A stretch of 64,000 bases of DNA from Stenotrophomonas sp. 610A2 (GTDB taxonomy: Bacteria > Pseudomonadota > Gammaproteobacteria > Xanthomonadales > Xanthomonadaceae), in assembly GCF_030549615.1 (NCBI RefSeq), contig NZ_CP130832.1, forward strand, positions 2,294,001 to 2,358,000, given 5' to 3'. How positions within the stretch are numbered: the stretch's first letter is position 1; each line of letters opens with the position of its first letter. Of this stretch, positions 19,501-28,110 are shown in pieces. The position numbers and the translations under genes are program-made. Under the pieces are notes generated by a model, which was not told the DNA's origin, did not search any database, and saw only the letters and a list, made by a program, of their open reading frames with translations.

Positions 19501-21460
19501 AGCCGCCGACCTGGGCGGCGAGCGCACGTGGCCAGGCAAAGGTGTTGACCGGGATGTAGTTGTCTACCGATAGACGTTCGTGCGAATAGCTGCCGTGTGG
19601 GTAACGGCGTTCTTCGGCCAGTACCTCGCGTTTGCCGTCAATGATCTGCTCGGTAACAAAGAGTGCATCGCTGTAGACCACTTCGCCGGGGTGTTTGCGT
19701 ATCGCATCGGCCAGCGTCTGCAGATGTCCAGGTAGATACAGATCGTCATCGTCCAGATACACGAGGTACTGGCCGCGTGCCAGCCGATGTGCTGCATTGC
19801 GGGCTGCGGCGGGGCCGCCATTGCGGGCAAGTCGTAGATAGGTGAGCGGAAAGTCCGTGTTTGCAAGCAGCTGCTCGACCGGGCTACCGCAGTCGTTCAC
19901 CAGGATCACTTCGAAGTCGCGCAAGGTCTGCGCGCGGATGCTGGCCAAGGCATCGTCGAGCAGGGCGGGGCGGTTCCAGGTTGTCAGGATGACGCTGAAC
20001 GCTGGTGCCGCATTGGCTTCAGCCAGCTTTCCCAGCTCGCTTACAAGCCGGCGTGCTCGGGCACCGAGCGCCGTAGCTCGCTCGTCCGGATACAGCGCCA
20101 GCCGCCGCTCGATATGCTCGGCGACCGCATGTTCCTGTCCACGCAGATGCTGCTGCGCTTCACGCTTGAATACACCTTCGATGATGGTCAGGTGATCCTC
20201 AAGCGGATTCGACGAAGCGTAAAATCGGCTGGAATGCTGTGAGCTGTGCAACCGATAGCTGACGCCCGGTTCATCGACATAGGCGAAGTCGGGGAATTTC
20301 TCGGCGATCTGGATCGACATCTCCCAATCACCAGCGCCGTGGGTGGTGGAGGGTTGCCAGGTGGCGCGCAGCGGCAGCGTGCGATAGATCACTGCCGAAG
20401 GCGCCATGTAGCAGTCGTGGACGAGCAGGTCAGCGACTTCATTGCGGCCGCCCACATAGTCGGTCGGCCGATAGCCGGGGTGGCGGGGTTGGCTTACTGC
20501 AGCGCCGCTGTCGTCCACCCAGCGAATGCCTGTATAGCCAGCAACTACTTGGGGATTCGCGCAAAGCATGGGCATCAGCCGCTGCAGGTGGCCGGGGTTG
20601 AAGAAATCATCGGCGGACAGAAACGTACAGTAGGTTCCGCGCGCAAGATTGAGGCCGTTGAGCCAGTTGAAACCAGCGCCGTAGTTGTGCGGGTTGCGCA
20701 TGTAGCGAACACGCCGGTCCCCCGCAAATCCTTGCATGACCTCGCGGGTGTCATCGCTTGATGCATTGTCCAGTACGAGGATCTCGAGGTCATCGACACC
20801 TTGATCCAGTACCGACTGTACGCATTGGCGGAGGAAACGACCGTAGTTGTAGGCGGGAACGATGACACTCAGCGCCGGTCCATTGCAGCGTTGTTCGACA
20901 GCGTCCCTGGCGATCGCAGTGGTTATCCAATTGATCCACGACGGTGCGGAGTGATAATAGGCATGTACCCCGACGTGACCTGGCGGTACGTCGGCCAGGG
21001 CCAGAGATTGGGCCGGGGCCTCAGCGTGTAGCCTGAAATCGATATGGTGTGTGGTGGTGACGATGTTTCCAACGCGGCCGGGATGGTCGCCAGGAACGAA
21101 AATGGCAGCGAAGCTGCTTTCGTCGGCAAGCAGATGACGTTCATGCGCCGCAGTGAGGACAAGATAGTTCCTGCTCCAGGCCTGCAATGGCAGCGGTTTC
21201 TGATCTGGTCGTGACTGGGCGAACAACAGGACGCCGTCGGCATCCCTTGCCTGCGTTGCAGGATCCATGGTGCTGAAGCACATGCCGTTGGCCAGGCCGT
21301 AGTCGCGCAGGCCATCCAGTGGGAACGACTGACTCAATGCCTTGAGATCATCGTCCGAGAGCGTATGGCAGGTCCCGGTCTGGATGCAGAATCCAAGCAT
21401 GGCCACCTGCCAAGGGGCGCCATTGACGCGTCCGCCGGGAATGGTTGTCCAGTCAATCAA
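16583..21460 (-). CDS. Giant multi-domain glycosyltransferase (about five GT modules)
   Basis: The 1625-residue protein appears to hold five transferase modules in a row. Residues 1-190 are unassigned. Residues 197-400 are a GT2 domain (LSVIVPAYNYGRFL; acidic motif SADDF at 282-286). Residues 487-720 are a second GT2 (FSVILTTWNRP; LDDDDLY at 569-575). Residues 776-970 are a weaker GT-A-like unit with QANAGDEF at 859-866. Residues 1018-1260 are a GT2/rhamnosyltransferase-like unit with LRPEV replacing the usual DxD. Residues 1298-1625 are a GT-B domain (RVGWAGGLSHTGD). The start is TTG with a GGAG site seven bases before it. It ends the glycan operon next to fliE, so flagellin glycosylation is inferred; O-antigen synthesis is the alternative. 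Confidence 0.85.
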   Translation of the reverse strand: MIDWTTIPGGRVNGAPWQVAMLGFCIQTGTCHTLSDDDLKALSQSFPLDGLRDYGLANGMCFSTMDPATQARDADGVLLFAQSRPDQKPLPLQAWSRNYLVLTAAHERHLLADESSFAAIFVPGDHPGRVGNIVTTTHHIDFRLHAEAPAQSLALADVPPGHVGVHAYYHSAPSWINWITTAIARDAVEQRCNGPALSVIVPAYNYGRFLRQCVQSVLDQGVDDLEILVLDNASSDDTREVMQGFAGDRRVRYMRNPHNYGAGFNWLNGLNLARGTYCTFLSADDFFNPGHLQRLMPMLCANPQVVAGYTGIRWVDDSGAAVSQPRHPGYRPTDYVGGRNEVADLLVHDCYMAPSAVIYRTLPLRATWQPSTTHGAGDWEMSIQIAEKFPDFAYVDEPGVSYRLHSSQHSSRFYASSNPLEDHLTIIEGVFKREAQQHLRGQEHAVAEHIERRLALYPDERATALGARARRLVSELGKLAEANAAPAFSVILTTWNRPALLDDALASIRAQTLRDFEVILVNDCGSPVEQLLANTDFPLTYLRLARNGGPAAARNAAHRLARGQYLVYLDDDDLYLPGHLQTLADAIRKHPGEVVYSDALFVTEQIIDGKREVLAEERRYPHGSYSHERLSVDNYIPVNTFAWPRALAAQVGGFDERLEGLEDWDFLLRLAANAPFHHIHQETVQVRMRADADADERRSVHAFAHYPALYRKIYSRHSDLDTESVRIGRAERLKQFGIHLPQTAESVIENWRAVRHPTPAQRQRCEQRMRTVSAPPRLCAVLWSVDGNTVATERSIASLAIDGVMPEGLHVIVVACAAADVMSAAVTATQVQVIAGDAQALAVTLQTLASDPTIDWLLQANAGDEFAAGGLLQLRLLLAEQPHLRAVFADGWYRNPDGTLAPMLRPDLNLDLLLANPSMLASHWIFQAKTLRDAGGFDPAAGDAAELDLILRLIHAGGFEGIQHLPEPLLTCAPPQSNSHYPQLALLGHLRARGYPSAAVEPLGNGLYKIDHGHEQQPTVAMIVIVSHDTTLGALERCVVSVLEKTSYSNYQLVLVDNGAALELRQWMQQVEALAADRVQAFAFDPPLPHAAACNLAAAQSSADYLLFLRPEVAALQPQWLDELLNHGLRPEVGVVGAKTVSGEGKLTHAGLVPGLLASGGHAFAGVAMDAPGYMNRLQVAQQYSAVADSCLLIGKALFAELDGFDHATFSDEGADVDLCLRARALGYLTVWTPHALLLHSSEPLALAEAVTDALLERWLPALAHDPAYNPNLRLDVAGGFRLGESEFSWKPLPWRPVPRVLAQPADPWGSGQYRVIQPFEALKSGGHVEGVLYATLLDPVEQARIDPDVVILQRRVSEEDLHNIQRMGRYSSALKIYELDDYLPNLPAKSAHREHMPRDVLRSLRKALGLVDRFVVSTPAMAEAFAGLHPDIRIAANRLPVNWWKQLPLVRREDSQRPRVGWAGGLSHTGDLEMIADVVSELAQEVDWVFFGMCPDRLRPHVAEFHPGVDIALYPRALAGLQLDLAIAPLEDNRFNACKSNLRLLEYGACAVPVVCSDVGPYQDPALPVSRVRNRHREWVGAIREHLADTAARRQAGDALKRVVHRDWMLEGAGLDEWRAAWLR

Positions 21461-21502
21461 GATTCATCTCCGGCTCTTCAGCGTAGCTGCTATTTGCATG
21501 TT

Positions 21503-22909
21503 CTAGAGTTGTTCCACCAGCTGCTTCCACGAAACGATCGGTGTTTCCGCATCGTGGCGACGGAGCATGTGGATGAGTTCGTCTTCGTGATCGCGCTCGG
21601 AACTCAACACGACCGCATCAAGCGGTTTGTCGTTCGCGGCCAGCCAGACCGGTGCGAATATTTTGGTTCCCAGCCATTCCCGCCCTTGGCGGGTAACACT
21701 GGAATCAAGGCAGCAGACAATGTTGACACCGGCCAGACGGGCCTCCTGCAGCAGCAATGCGGACAACAGCACGCTACCCAGGATCACCACGCGCGAGCCT
21801 GGTGGGAAATGCTGGAACAGGTTCTTTCCCGAACAGCGGTGGCCAGCCCACCGGTGCAGTCGGTGTATGGATGTCTGCAGCGTTTCATCAGGTTCAGGCA
21901 CGCTCTGGAGCAGGCGATCAAGTTGGCTGCTCGCTTCCCTCTTGGCGTGCTGATCCAGCAGGATCGCCAGCGGCAATAGCTGGAATCCCGCACGCGGATT
22001 GGCCGCCAGGTCCCTGCTGCCTTGTTCGAACATCTGATGGAAGCGGCGAAGCGAGGCAGCTGGAACCACCGCGCTGGCAATTCCGGTTACGTGCTTCTGC
22101 GCCTTGTAGCGTGCGATCAAAGCATCGTAAACCGGCGCGTACTGCTGCCTGTAGTCGGTGCGGACGACAAAGCGCCGCAGTGACATATAGCCATGCAGCA
22201 CCGCGCCGGTCAGGTCCGCGTGATTGGTTTCCTGGCCGCCGTGCTGGCGGTAGCGCAGCAGCGGCGCATTGAGGAAGGCCACCGGCGCCTTCAGGTTCAT
22301 CTGCGCCGGAATGATGTAGTCGCCACTGCCTTCGATGAGCGGCCGCCTTCCGTTGCCAAGCGGCAGGCCGCGGTAGACCTTGTGCAGGGTGGCAAGCGGT
22401 AGCAGCTCCGGCGTGAAGATCAGGCTGCTTGGCGGATGCCAGTGGCGCTCTTCGGCGGCTTTGGCGATGTACTCGCCACGCGCATAGATCCGGTCTGGAC
22501 CGGGCGGGGCCAGATGATCCAGCAGGCGCTGGCCGTTCTCATCCATCGTGCTCTGGTTGGTCCAGATCGCGGCGAGCTCCGGATGGCGGTCGAACATGTC
22601 CATCTGCCGCTGCAGCATGTCCGGTTCCATGATGTCGTCGTCATGGGTGACCAGCAGCCGCTTGCCGCGGGCCATGAGGATGGCGCTGGTGCCGTTGAAG
22701 CTGGCCGGATGCCCCGGCGCATTGCGGACATAACGCAGGCGGTCGTCCTTGAAACCCAGTACCACCTCGGGCGTATGGTCGGTACTCCCGTTGTCCATGA
22801 CCAGCAGCTCGAAGTCCGCGTAGGTTTGCTCGATGATCGCGCGCAACGCCAGCTGCAGGTAGTGCGGGCGGTTGTAGGTAAGCAGGGCAACGGTAAGGGG
22901 AATTGTCAT
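21503..22909 (-). CDS. GT2 glycosyltransferase with C-terminal Rossmann-like domain
   Basis: This 468-residue protein begins with a clear GT2 fold (LTVALLTYNRPHYLQLALRA, then LLVMDNGSTDHTPEVV and the DDDI metal site in LLVTHDDDIMEPD). After about residue 360 a different domain begins: GSRVVILGSVLLSALLLQEA followed by CCLDSS and LDAVVLSSE. This resembles a Rossmann-type nucleotide or sugar-binding fold rather than a transferase. No transmembrane segment is visible. It lies 42 bases upstream of the giant transferase and ten bases after the SDR gene. Acceptor and donor cannot be told from sequence. Confidence 0.85.
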   Translation of the reverse strand: MTIPLTVALLTYNRPHYLQLALRAIIEQTYADFELLVMDNGSTDHTPEVVLGFKDDRLRYVRNAPGHPASFNGTSAILMARGKRLLVTHDDDIMEPDMLQRQMDMFDRHPELAAIWTNQSTMDENGQRLLDHLAPPGPDRIYARGEYIAKAAEERHWHPPSSLIFTPELLPLATLHKVYRGLPLGNGRRPLIEGSGDYIIPAQMNLKAPVAFLNAPLLRYRQHGGQETNHADLTGAVLHGYMSLRRFVVRTDYRQQYAPVYDALIARYKAQKHVTGIASAVVPAASLRRFHQMFEQGSRDLAANPRAGFQLLPLAILLDQHAKREASSQLDRLLQSVPEPDETLQTSIHRLHRWAGHRCSGKNLFQHFPPGSRVVILGSVLLSALLLQEARLAGVNIVCCLDSSVTRQGREWLGTKIFAPVWLAANDKPLDAVVLSSERDHEDELIHMLRRHDAETPIVSWKQLVEQL

Positions 22910-22920
22910 CGAGGTGCAGT

Positions 22921-24045
22921 TCAGGACGCCAGCGATTCGGGGTTGTGCTGGCTGTGGTGCGCGTTGGCCCAGGCCGCCATTGCGTCGATGGAGTCATCCA
23001 GGCTCGTCCACGGTGCCAGCCCAAGTGCGCGTGCCTCATCGATGGCAGGGACATAGTAGGAGCGCGGGCCATCAGCCCGGCCGAGGATGCGCAGCGGCGT
23101 TCCTGGCGCGAGGCGGCGGCGCACCAGGTCAGCAAGTTCGGCGACACTCAATGCCTGGTCCGAGCCCACGTTGTAGGCGCGTCCAGCAACCCCTTCGCTT
23201 AACAGTACCAGCAGCCATACGGCAAGGTCGGCGCCATGCAGATAGCTGCGCACGGCCTGCCCGGACGAGTTGAGGGTGATGCCATCACCGCGCAACGCAT
23301 CGCGGACGAAGTTTCCGATGGCGAAGTGGCCATCAAGCGGGAGGCCCGGCCCGGAGAATGCGAAACAGCGGGTCATGACTACTTCAATCCCGGTTTGTTG
23401 CATGTACACCGCGGCGAGCGTCTCCTGCATACGCTTGGACTCACCATAGATGCTCAGCGCAAGCCGGCTGTCGCAGGCCAGCGGCGCGCTTTCCGGGACC
23501 GGCTGTCCATCCGGAATCGCACCATACTGCGCGCCTGAGCCGGTGAGCAGAACCCGGCGTGCACCGTTGCGGCATGCGAAGTCGAGGACGCGACGTGTGC
23601 CCTCGACGATGCTGGAGAATATCTCGAGCGGGCGCTCATGCGCCTGGCTTGAGGTGTCCGTCGCGGCATGCACGACCAGATCCACGGGGCGGTCGTGGCT
23701 GGCGTCGAGGCTGCGGATGTCGGTTGCAATCCACTGCAACCACGAGTGGTCGGTGTGCTCGGGGTGGTCTGCCAGAAAGCGGGCTGGATCGCGCGAAACA
23801 ACGCTGACCCGCACCTGCGTGCCTGCGGCATTGATCCGTTGCAGCAGTGCGAGCAACCACCTTCCGAAGAATCCGGTTCCGCCGGTCAGTAGCAGATGCT
23901 TCCCGTCCAATGCGGCACTCAGGCGCGGCCACAGTGCGACCGGCAGGCGGTCGAAACTGCTCGTTGCACAACTGGCCATTGGCGAAGTTGGGGTCATCTG
24001 GGTCTGGCGAAGGTTGTTCGTTGCTGGTGCCGCGAAGCGCGGCAT
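22921..24045 (-). CDS. NAD-dependent epimerase/dehydratase-type nucleotide-sugar SDR
   Basis: The 374-residue extended short-chain dehydrogenase has the NAD-binding motif TGGTGFFG near residue 53 and the catalytic YGESK (YxxxK) motif. The segment QTGIEVVMTRCFAFSGPG fits sugar-nucleotide epimerases and reductases. ATG24045 is ten bases after the neuB-like stop; the longer reading from 24072 would need a TTG codon inside neuB. Since rfbFGH and a thiamine enzyme lie in the same operon, it might reduce a CDP-linked keto sugar (a YerF-like role). That is inference; UDP- or dTDP-sugar epimerase activity is equally possible on sequence. Confidence 0.85.
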   Translation of the reverse strand: MPRFAAPATNNLRQTQMTPTSPMASCATSSFDRLPVALWPRLSAALDGKHLLLTGGTGFFGRWLLALLQRINAAGTQVRVSVVSRDPARFLADHPEHTDHSWLQWIATDIRSLDASHDRPVDLVVHAATDTSSQAHERPLEIFSSIVEGTRRVLDFACRNGARRVLLTGSGAQYGAIPDGQPVPESAPLACDSRLALSIYGESKRMQETLAAVYMQQTGIEVVMTRCFAFSGPGLPLDGHFAIGNFVRDALRGDGITLNSSGQAVRSYLHGADLAVWLLVLLSEGVAGRAYNVGSDQALSVAELADLVRRRLAPGTPLRILGRADGPRSYYVPAIDEARALGLAPWTSLDDSIDAMAAWANAHHSQHNPESLAS

Positions 24046-24055
24046 GTCGCTGCGC

Positions 24056-25150
24056 TTACAGTCCGCGATCAAGAATCAGACTGTGTTGTTCAGTGCTGAA
24101 ACCATTTGCAGCAACGGTCGCCAGCGTCAATGCGGCATCGCCGTCCAGCGGCTGGGAGAGCGTCAGGCCAGACAGGATTTCCCTGCACGAAAGCTGGCCC
24201 TTCAGCAGCGGCACTGCCATGTAGAAATCGTTGTCGAAGGTCGCCGGTTGCACGACATAGCCAGCTGGCAGCTCGCGCTTGGCATAAACACCGCGAACCA
24301 GATTGTCGAGGTAGTTGATCTCGCGGCTTGGCAGCTTGCGCCGTTGCGCCGTCGAGCCACCACACATCTCGCGTGCCTTGTGGTAAGCCGCAAACCACTC
24401 GGCGGCCTGATGGGGCAGCGTGCAGTACGAGGACACCGGAATGCCATCAGCTTCGATATCGATATGGCGCTCCCAGGTACGCGCGCCTTTGGCATAGGAC
24501 ATCAGCATTGAGCTGGTCCAGTCATGGTATTCGTGGGTCGACAGACCAACTACGTGCGTCGGGTAGCGATTGCGAAGATAGTCGATCTGGTTCAGCTCCA
24601 GCTCGTTGTCTTCGGACGGATACAGCGACACGCAATGATTGATGGCCAGCGGAATGTTGTGCTCGCCGAACTGGCGCACGACGCGGTCGATGGTCTGTTC
24701 GCTGGCGCCACCGGTGGAGATGATGGTGGGGCGACCGGTCTTGAGAATGCGTTCGATCAGGGAGTGGTCCCCCAGATCGGAGCTGGCGACCTTGATGATC
24801 GGGAAGTCCAGGGATTCGCACAGTTCAACCGAGCGCTCATCAAAGGGCGTCGCCATGGCAATGCAGCCGCTTGCCTTGATCGCGTCCACCAGGATCTCGA
24901 ATTCCCGGATGGACAGCTTGGTGTCCATGGTCTTCTTGACGTAGCGGATGTCGCTGCGGGACTTGTAGTCCTTGTGCACGAACGCATCGACATCGCGGAA
25001 CTGCAGCTTGATCGCTGCGCGTACGTTCCCCGTCCTTACAACCTCGGAGAACTGCCTGACAATCTCCAGCCCACGCGAAAGATTGCCCCAATGGTTGTTT
25101 GCCAGTTCCAGGACAAACAGATCTTCGAAGAATTTATTGGTGGTTTGCAT
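24056..25150 (-). CDS. neuB: NeuB-type nonulosonic acid synthase
   Basis: The 364-residue protein has the NeuB TIM-barrel signature: ELANNHWGNLSRGLEIV at the start, KLQFRDVDAF, and PIIKVASSDLGDHSLIERI followed by STGGAS. Characterised family members condense phosphoenolpyruvate with an N-acetyl-hexosamine to make sialic, legionaminic or pseudaminic acids. The C-terminal region (GVYAKRELPAGYVVQPATFD) resembles the SAF/antifreeze-like domain. No neuA (CMP transferase) or neuC (epimerase) is in the window, so the product is open. Such sugars commonly decorate flagellin, which fits the setting. Confidence 0.85.
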   Translation of the reverse strand: MQTTNKFFEDLFVLELANNHWGNLSRGLEIVRQFSEVVRTGNVRAAIKLQFRDVDAFVHKDYKSRSDIRYVKKTMDTKLSIREFEILVDAIKASGCIAMATPFDERSVELCESLDFPIIKVASSDLGDHSLIERILKTGRPTIISTGGASEQTIDRVVRQFGEHNIPLAINHCVSLYPSEDNELELNQIDYLRNRYPTHVVGLSTHEYHDWTSSMLMSYAKGARTWERHIDIEADGIPVSSYCTLPHQAAEWFAAYHKAREMCGGSTAQRRKLPSREINYLDNLVRGVYAKRELPAGYVVQPATFDNDFYMAVPLLKGQLSCREILSGLTLSQPLDGDAALTLATVAANGFSTEQHSLILDRGL

Positions 25151-25189
25151 GATGCAGGTTCTGATAAGGGGAGGAGGTGGCAGCCAGTG

Positions 25190-26293
25190 TCAGGCGTTGT
25201 AAGCGTAGAAGACCGCATCGAAGCTGTTGGCGCAGTGCAGCCGCAGCTTGATTGTGTAGCCCGGATTGAGTGTGTGGATGAGTGCCGGGATCTTCCACAG
25301 GTCGTCCCAGCGGTGGTAACCAGCGATTGCCAGGAAGGGCTTGCGCGTGGAGATCAGGTGGCGCGCTCCGTGCAGTGCCTCAATCTCGCATCCTTCGATG
25401 TCCAGCTTGACGAAATCAATCGGCAGCTTGGAAACAACACTGTCCAGGTCCACGACCTGAATCTGGCTGTCGCCAGTGCCATCTACTGCGCAGCCAGCAC
25501 CATTGTCGGAGCGGAAGCGCAGGAAGCGCACCGCATCGGAGATTCCGAGTGGGAACAGCGTTGCTGGTACGTTGATGCTGGCGACATGTTTGGCCAGTTG
25601 CTGGAAATTGCCGGGGTCCGGCTCGAACGCGAGGATATGTTCAGGCGACAGCTGCTCGACCGCCAAACTGACGGTATCACCATCAAATGCGCCGCCGTCG
25701 AGGTATACACCCGTACTGCTGGGTAACATCGGCAGCAGATCAGCAGGGAAATACTGCGGACCGGTCGAGCGCGGTAGCACCTCATCGAGTTCGCTCGCCG
25801 TACGGAAAGCCAGGATGGCATCGAACACAGCGATGCTTTCGGCATCACCGAGCAACTCCCGGCCTTGTGCGATCGCGGCGTGCTGTTGTTGGTAGGCGTG
25901 CAGCGGTGCCAGCCAATAGCGCCAGCCCATCTGCGCTTCTACCAGCGCATAGAACTGTTGTGGAACCAGTACATCGCTGAAACCGCTGGCCAGGCACTGA
26001 CGCCGCAGCTGGACAAGGTCCGAACTGTCGCCGTGGTTGAAGATGCCGATCCAGATCGGCTTGGCCAGCAGCGCCGCAGGAACCTGCGCCAGCGCATGCA
26101 CCGGTAGGCCACGATGCTCGGCCTGCATTGCGCTGCTGGTGATGAACGCATGCACGACGATGCCGAGCTGAGCGCAAGCCTCATGCAGTTGGCTCGCCAT
26201 GCCACCAGTGCCCATGATGACAATGCCGTCGTGTTGTGCGCGTGTGAGCCTTTCCGAGTCCGCTGCCCGATGCGCTGAAACTTGCTGGTTCAT
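25190..26293 (-). CDS. FkbM-family methyltransferase with N-terminal Rossmann-like domain
   Basis: The 367-residue protein has two parts. Residues 20-120 form a small Rossmann-like domain (DGIVIMGTGGMASQLHEACAQ). Residues 190-367 are an FkbM SAM-dependent O-methyltransferase domain (GVYLDGGAFDGDTVSLAV, ILAFEPDPGNFQQL, IDFVKLDIEGCEIEAL). FkbM enzymes methylate sugar hydroxyls in natural products and bacterial glycans. The ATG overlaps the preceding gene as ATGA. A role in O-methylating the flagellar glycan is inferred from context. Confidence 0.87.
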   Translation of the reverse strand: MNQQVSAHRAADSERLTRAQHDGIVIMGTGGMASQLHEACAQLGIVVHAFITSSAMQAEHRGLPVHALAQVPAALLAKPIWIGIFNHGDSSDLVQLRRQCLASGFSDVLVPQQFYALVEAQMGWRYWLAPLHAYQQQHAAIAQGRELLGDAESIAVFDAILAFRTASELDEVLPRSTGPQYFPADLLPMLPSSTGVYLDGGAFDGDTVSLAVEQLSPEHILAFEPDPGNFQQLAKHVASINVPATLFPLGISDAVRFLRFRSDNGAGCAVDGTGDSQIQVVDLDSVVSKLPIDFVKLDIEGCEIEALHGARHLISTRKPFLAIAGYHRWDDLWKIPALIHTLNPGYTIKLRLHCANSFDAVFYAYNA

Positions 26294-28110
26294 GGCTGCA
26301 CTGCCTGGCGGATGGCCGCAGCTTGCGCACGGATCTCCTGCAACTGCTCGACCTCCAGGAAGGGAAACATGTCGTCGAGCTCCGGTGTATGGAACGCGCC
26401 ACTGGTATCACGTCGCGACTTGATCCGTGGTTCGAATTCCTGCGAGGGATCCACGTGCACGTGCAGCAATGCGGGGCCATCCTCAGCCAACGCCGAGTCC
26501 AGCTGCATCAACTCACTGGGTTCGCGTATAGCGATAGCGGGGATGCCATAGGCCGTTGCGAGGCGCGTGTAATCCGGGAAATCAACGCCGCTCTGCGGGG
26601 TGGCGCCCACCACTGTGCCAAAGAAGTTCTCATGCGTCTGGCGGATGGACAGATAGCCCTGGTTGTCCAATACGACGATGATCACGTTGAGACCGAGCGT
26701 GCGCAGGGTCTGCAACTCCTGCACGTTCATCTGCAGGCTGCCGTCGCCAGCGAAGCAGATCACCCGCCGCTCGGGGGCTGCAAGCGCGGCGCCGATGGCG
26801 GCCGGGAGGTCGTAGCCCATCGAAGCCGAGCCGGAATTGCTGAACATGCGCTGTTGCGCCTGCAACGCACCGACCTGGAAGGGCAGGATGCATGCGGAGG
26901 CGTTGCCGCACACGATGATGTCATCGGCGCGCAGCTGCTGGAATACGCGTTCAACCAAGGCGTAAGGGTTGATCGCAGGTGCCTGCTGTTGCGCCAGGGA
27001 CACAGTCGGAAAGCGGGTACGCAGGGTGCGCAGCCAGCTTGCCCACGGCGCGTAGTCAGGCAGCTTTACACCTTCAAGCGCGGCCTGCAGTGTGTTGAGA
27101 AAGTCACCTGCATCGGCGTTGACGCGCAGATCGGTATGCAGGCTGGGTTTGTCCAGCTCGGCCTGATCGATGTCGACGTGGATGGTGTACGCACGAGCCG
27201 CAAATGCATCCCAGTTGTAGCTGGTCTGGCGGATGTTCAGGCGAGAGCCAAGCGTGATAAGCAGATCCGCATTCTGCACGGCGAAGTTGCCGGGGCGGGT
27301 GCCGATGGTGCCTGGACGGCCGGCGAACAAGGGATGATCACTGGCGATCAGGTCATGAGTCCACGCGGTGGCCACGGGAATGCCATGACGTTCAGCGAAA
27401 GCAAGCAGGGCTGCTTCGGCACCACTGAGCCTGACGCCGGTACCGGCGAGGATGATCGGCCGGTGTGCTGCGAGCAGTCGTTCGGCGATCTGGCTGCAGT
27501 CATCGGCGAGCTGCGAGGGCACGCCAGCTGCAGCGCTGGCAGTCGGTGCCGGGAAGCTCACCTCAGCGACTGCACCCTGCAGGTCCAGCGGAATGTCCAA
27601 CCACACCGGGCCAGGTCGGCCTTGGCTGGCCAGTGCGAAGCTGAGCGGCAATTCAGTCTCAAGCTCGGCAAGCTCACCGATTGCGACAGCGCGCTTGCAG
27701 ACGGGCGCGGCCATCGCAACGATCGGCGCTTCCTGGTCGCCAAGCTGGCGCAAGCCGGCTATTGGCCGGTGATCCAGTGCGGTTTCGCGCTTGACCTGAC
27801 CTGACAGCACCAGCATGGGGATGGAATCGGTGAACGCGCCAAACACGCCATTCAGTGCGTTGATGCCGCCGGGGCCCGTGGTTACATTGACCACGGCCGG
27901 CTTGCCTGCAATACGCGCATAGCCCTCGGCGGCCATTGCACAGGCCTGCTCATGGTGCATGTAGGCGCAGCGCAGGCGCTGGTTGGTTCCCAACGCTTGG
28001 TTGAGGAACATGGCACCACCGCCGGTGACGGCGAAAACCTGCTCCACGCCTTGGTCTGCCAGCCAATCTGCAACCTGCGCGGATACCGTGACTTTCTGGG
28101 GATCGCTCAT
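26290..28110 (-). CDS. Thiamine-diphosphate enzyme, acetolactate-synthase-like (YerE-like candidate)
   Basis: The 606-residue protein has the three-domain layout of acetohydroxyacid synthase-type enzymes. The catalytic glutamate is Glu54 (HHEQACAMAAEGYAR). The thiamine-diphosphate motif starts with GDG near residue 455 and ends with DN about 29 residues later (VVLDNQGY). It sits in an operon with CDP-sugar genes rather than ilv genes and has no small subunit beside it. In Yersinia the related YerE adds a two-carbon unit from pyruvate to a CDP-4-keto-3,6-dideoxyhexose; a similar job is proposed. ATG28110 overlaps the preceding stop as ATGA. Confidence 0.85.
   Translation of the reverse strand: MSDPQKVTVSAQVADWLADQGVEQVFAVTGGGAMFLNQALGTNQRLRCAYMHHEQACAMAAEGYARIAGKPAVVNVTTGPGGINALNGVFGAFTDSIPMLVLSGQVKRETALDHRPIAGLRQLGDQEAPIVAMAAPVCKRAVAIGELAELETELPLSFALASQGRPGPVWLDIPLDLQGAVAEVSFPAPTASAAAGVPSQLADDCSQIAERLLAAHRPIILAGTGVRLSGAEAALLAFAERHGIPVATAWTHDLIASDHPLFAGRPGTIGTRPGNFAVQNADLLITLGSRLNIRQTSYNWDAFAARAYTIHVDIDQAELDKPSLHTDLRVNADAGDFLNTLQAALEGVKLPDYAPWASWLRTLRTRFPTVSLAQQQAPAINPYALVERVFQQLRADDIIVCGNASACILPFQVGALQAQQRMFSNSGSASMGYDLPAAIGAALAAPERRVICFAGDGSLQMNVQELQTLRTLGLNVIIVVLDNQGYLSIRQTHENFFGTVVGATPQSGVDFPDYTRLATAYGIPAIAIREPSELMQLDSALAEDGPALLHVHVDPSQEFEPRIKSRRDTSGAFHTPELDDMFPFLEVEQLQEIRAQAAAIRQAVQP

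Noticed and set aside
26290..28110. Thiamine enzyme as the housekeeping acetolactate synthase IlvB
   Set aside because: No ilvH/ilvN small-subunit gene follows, and it is translationally coupled with glycan genes. It remains possible as a diverged paralogue.
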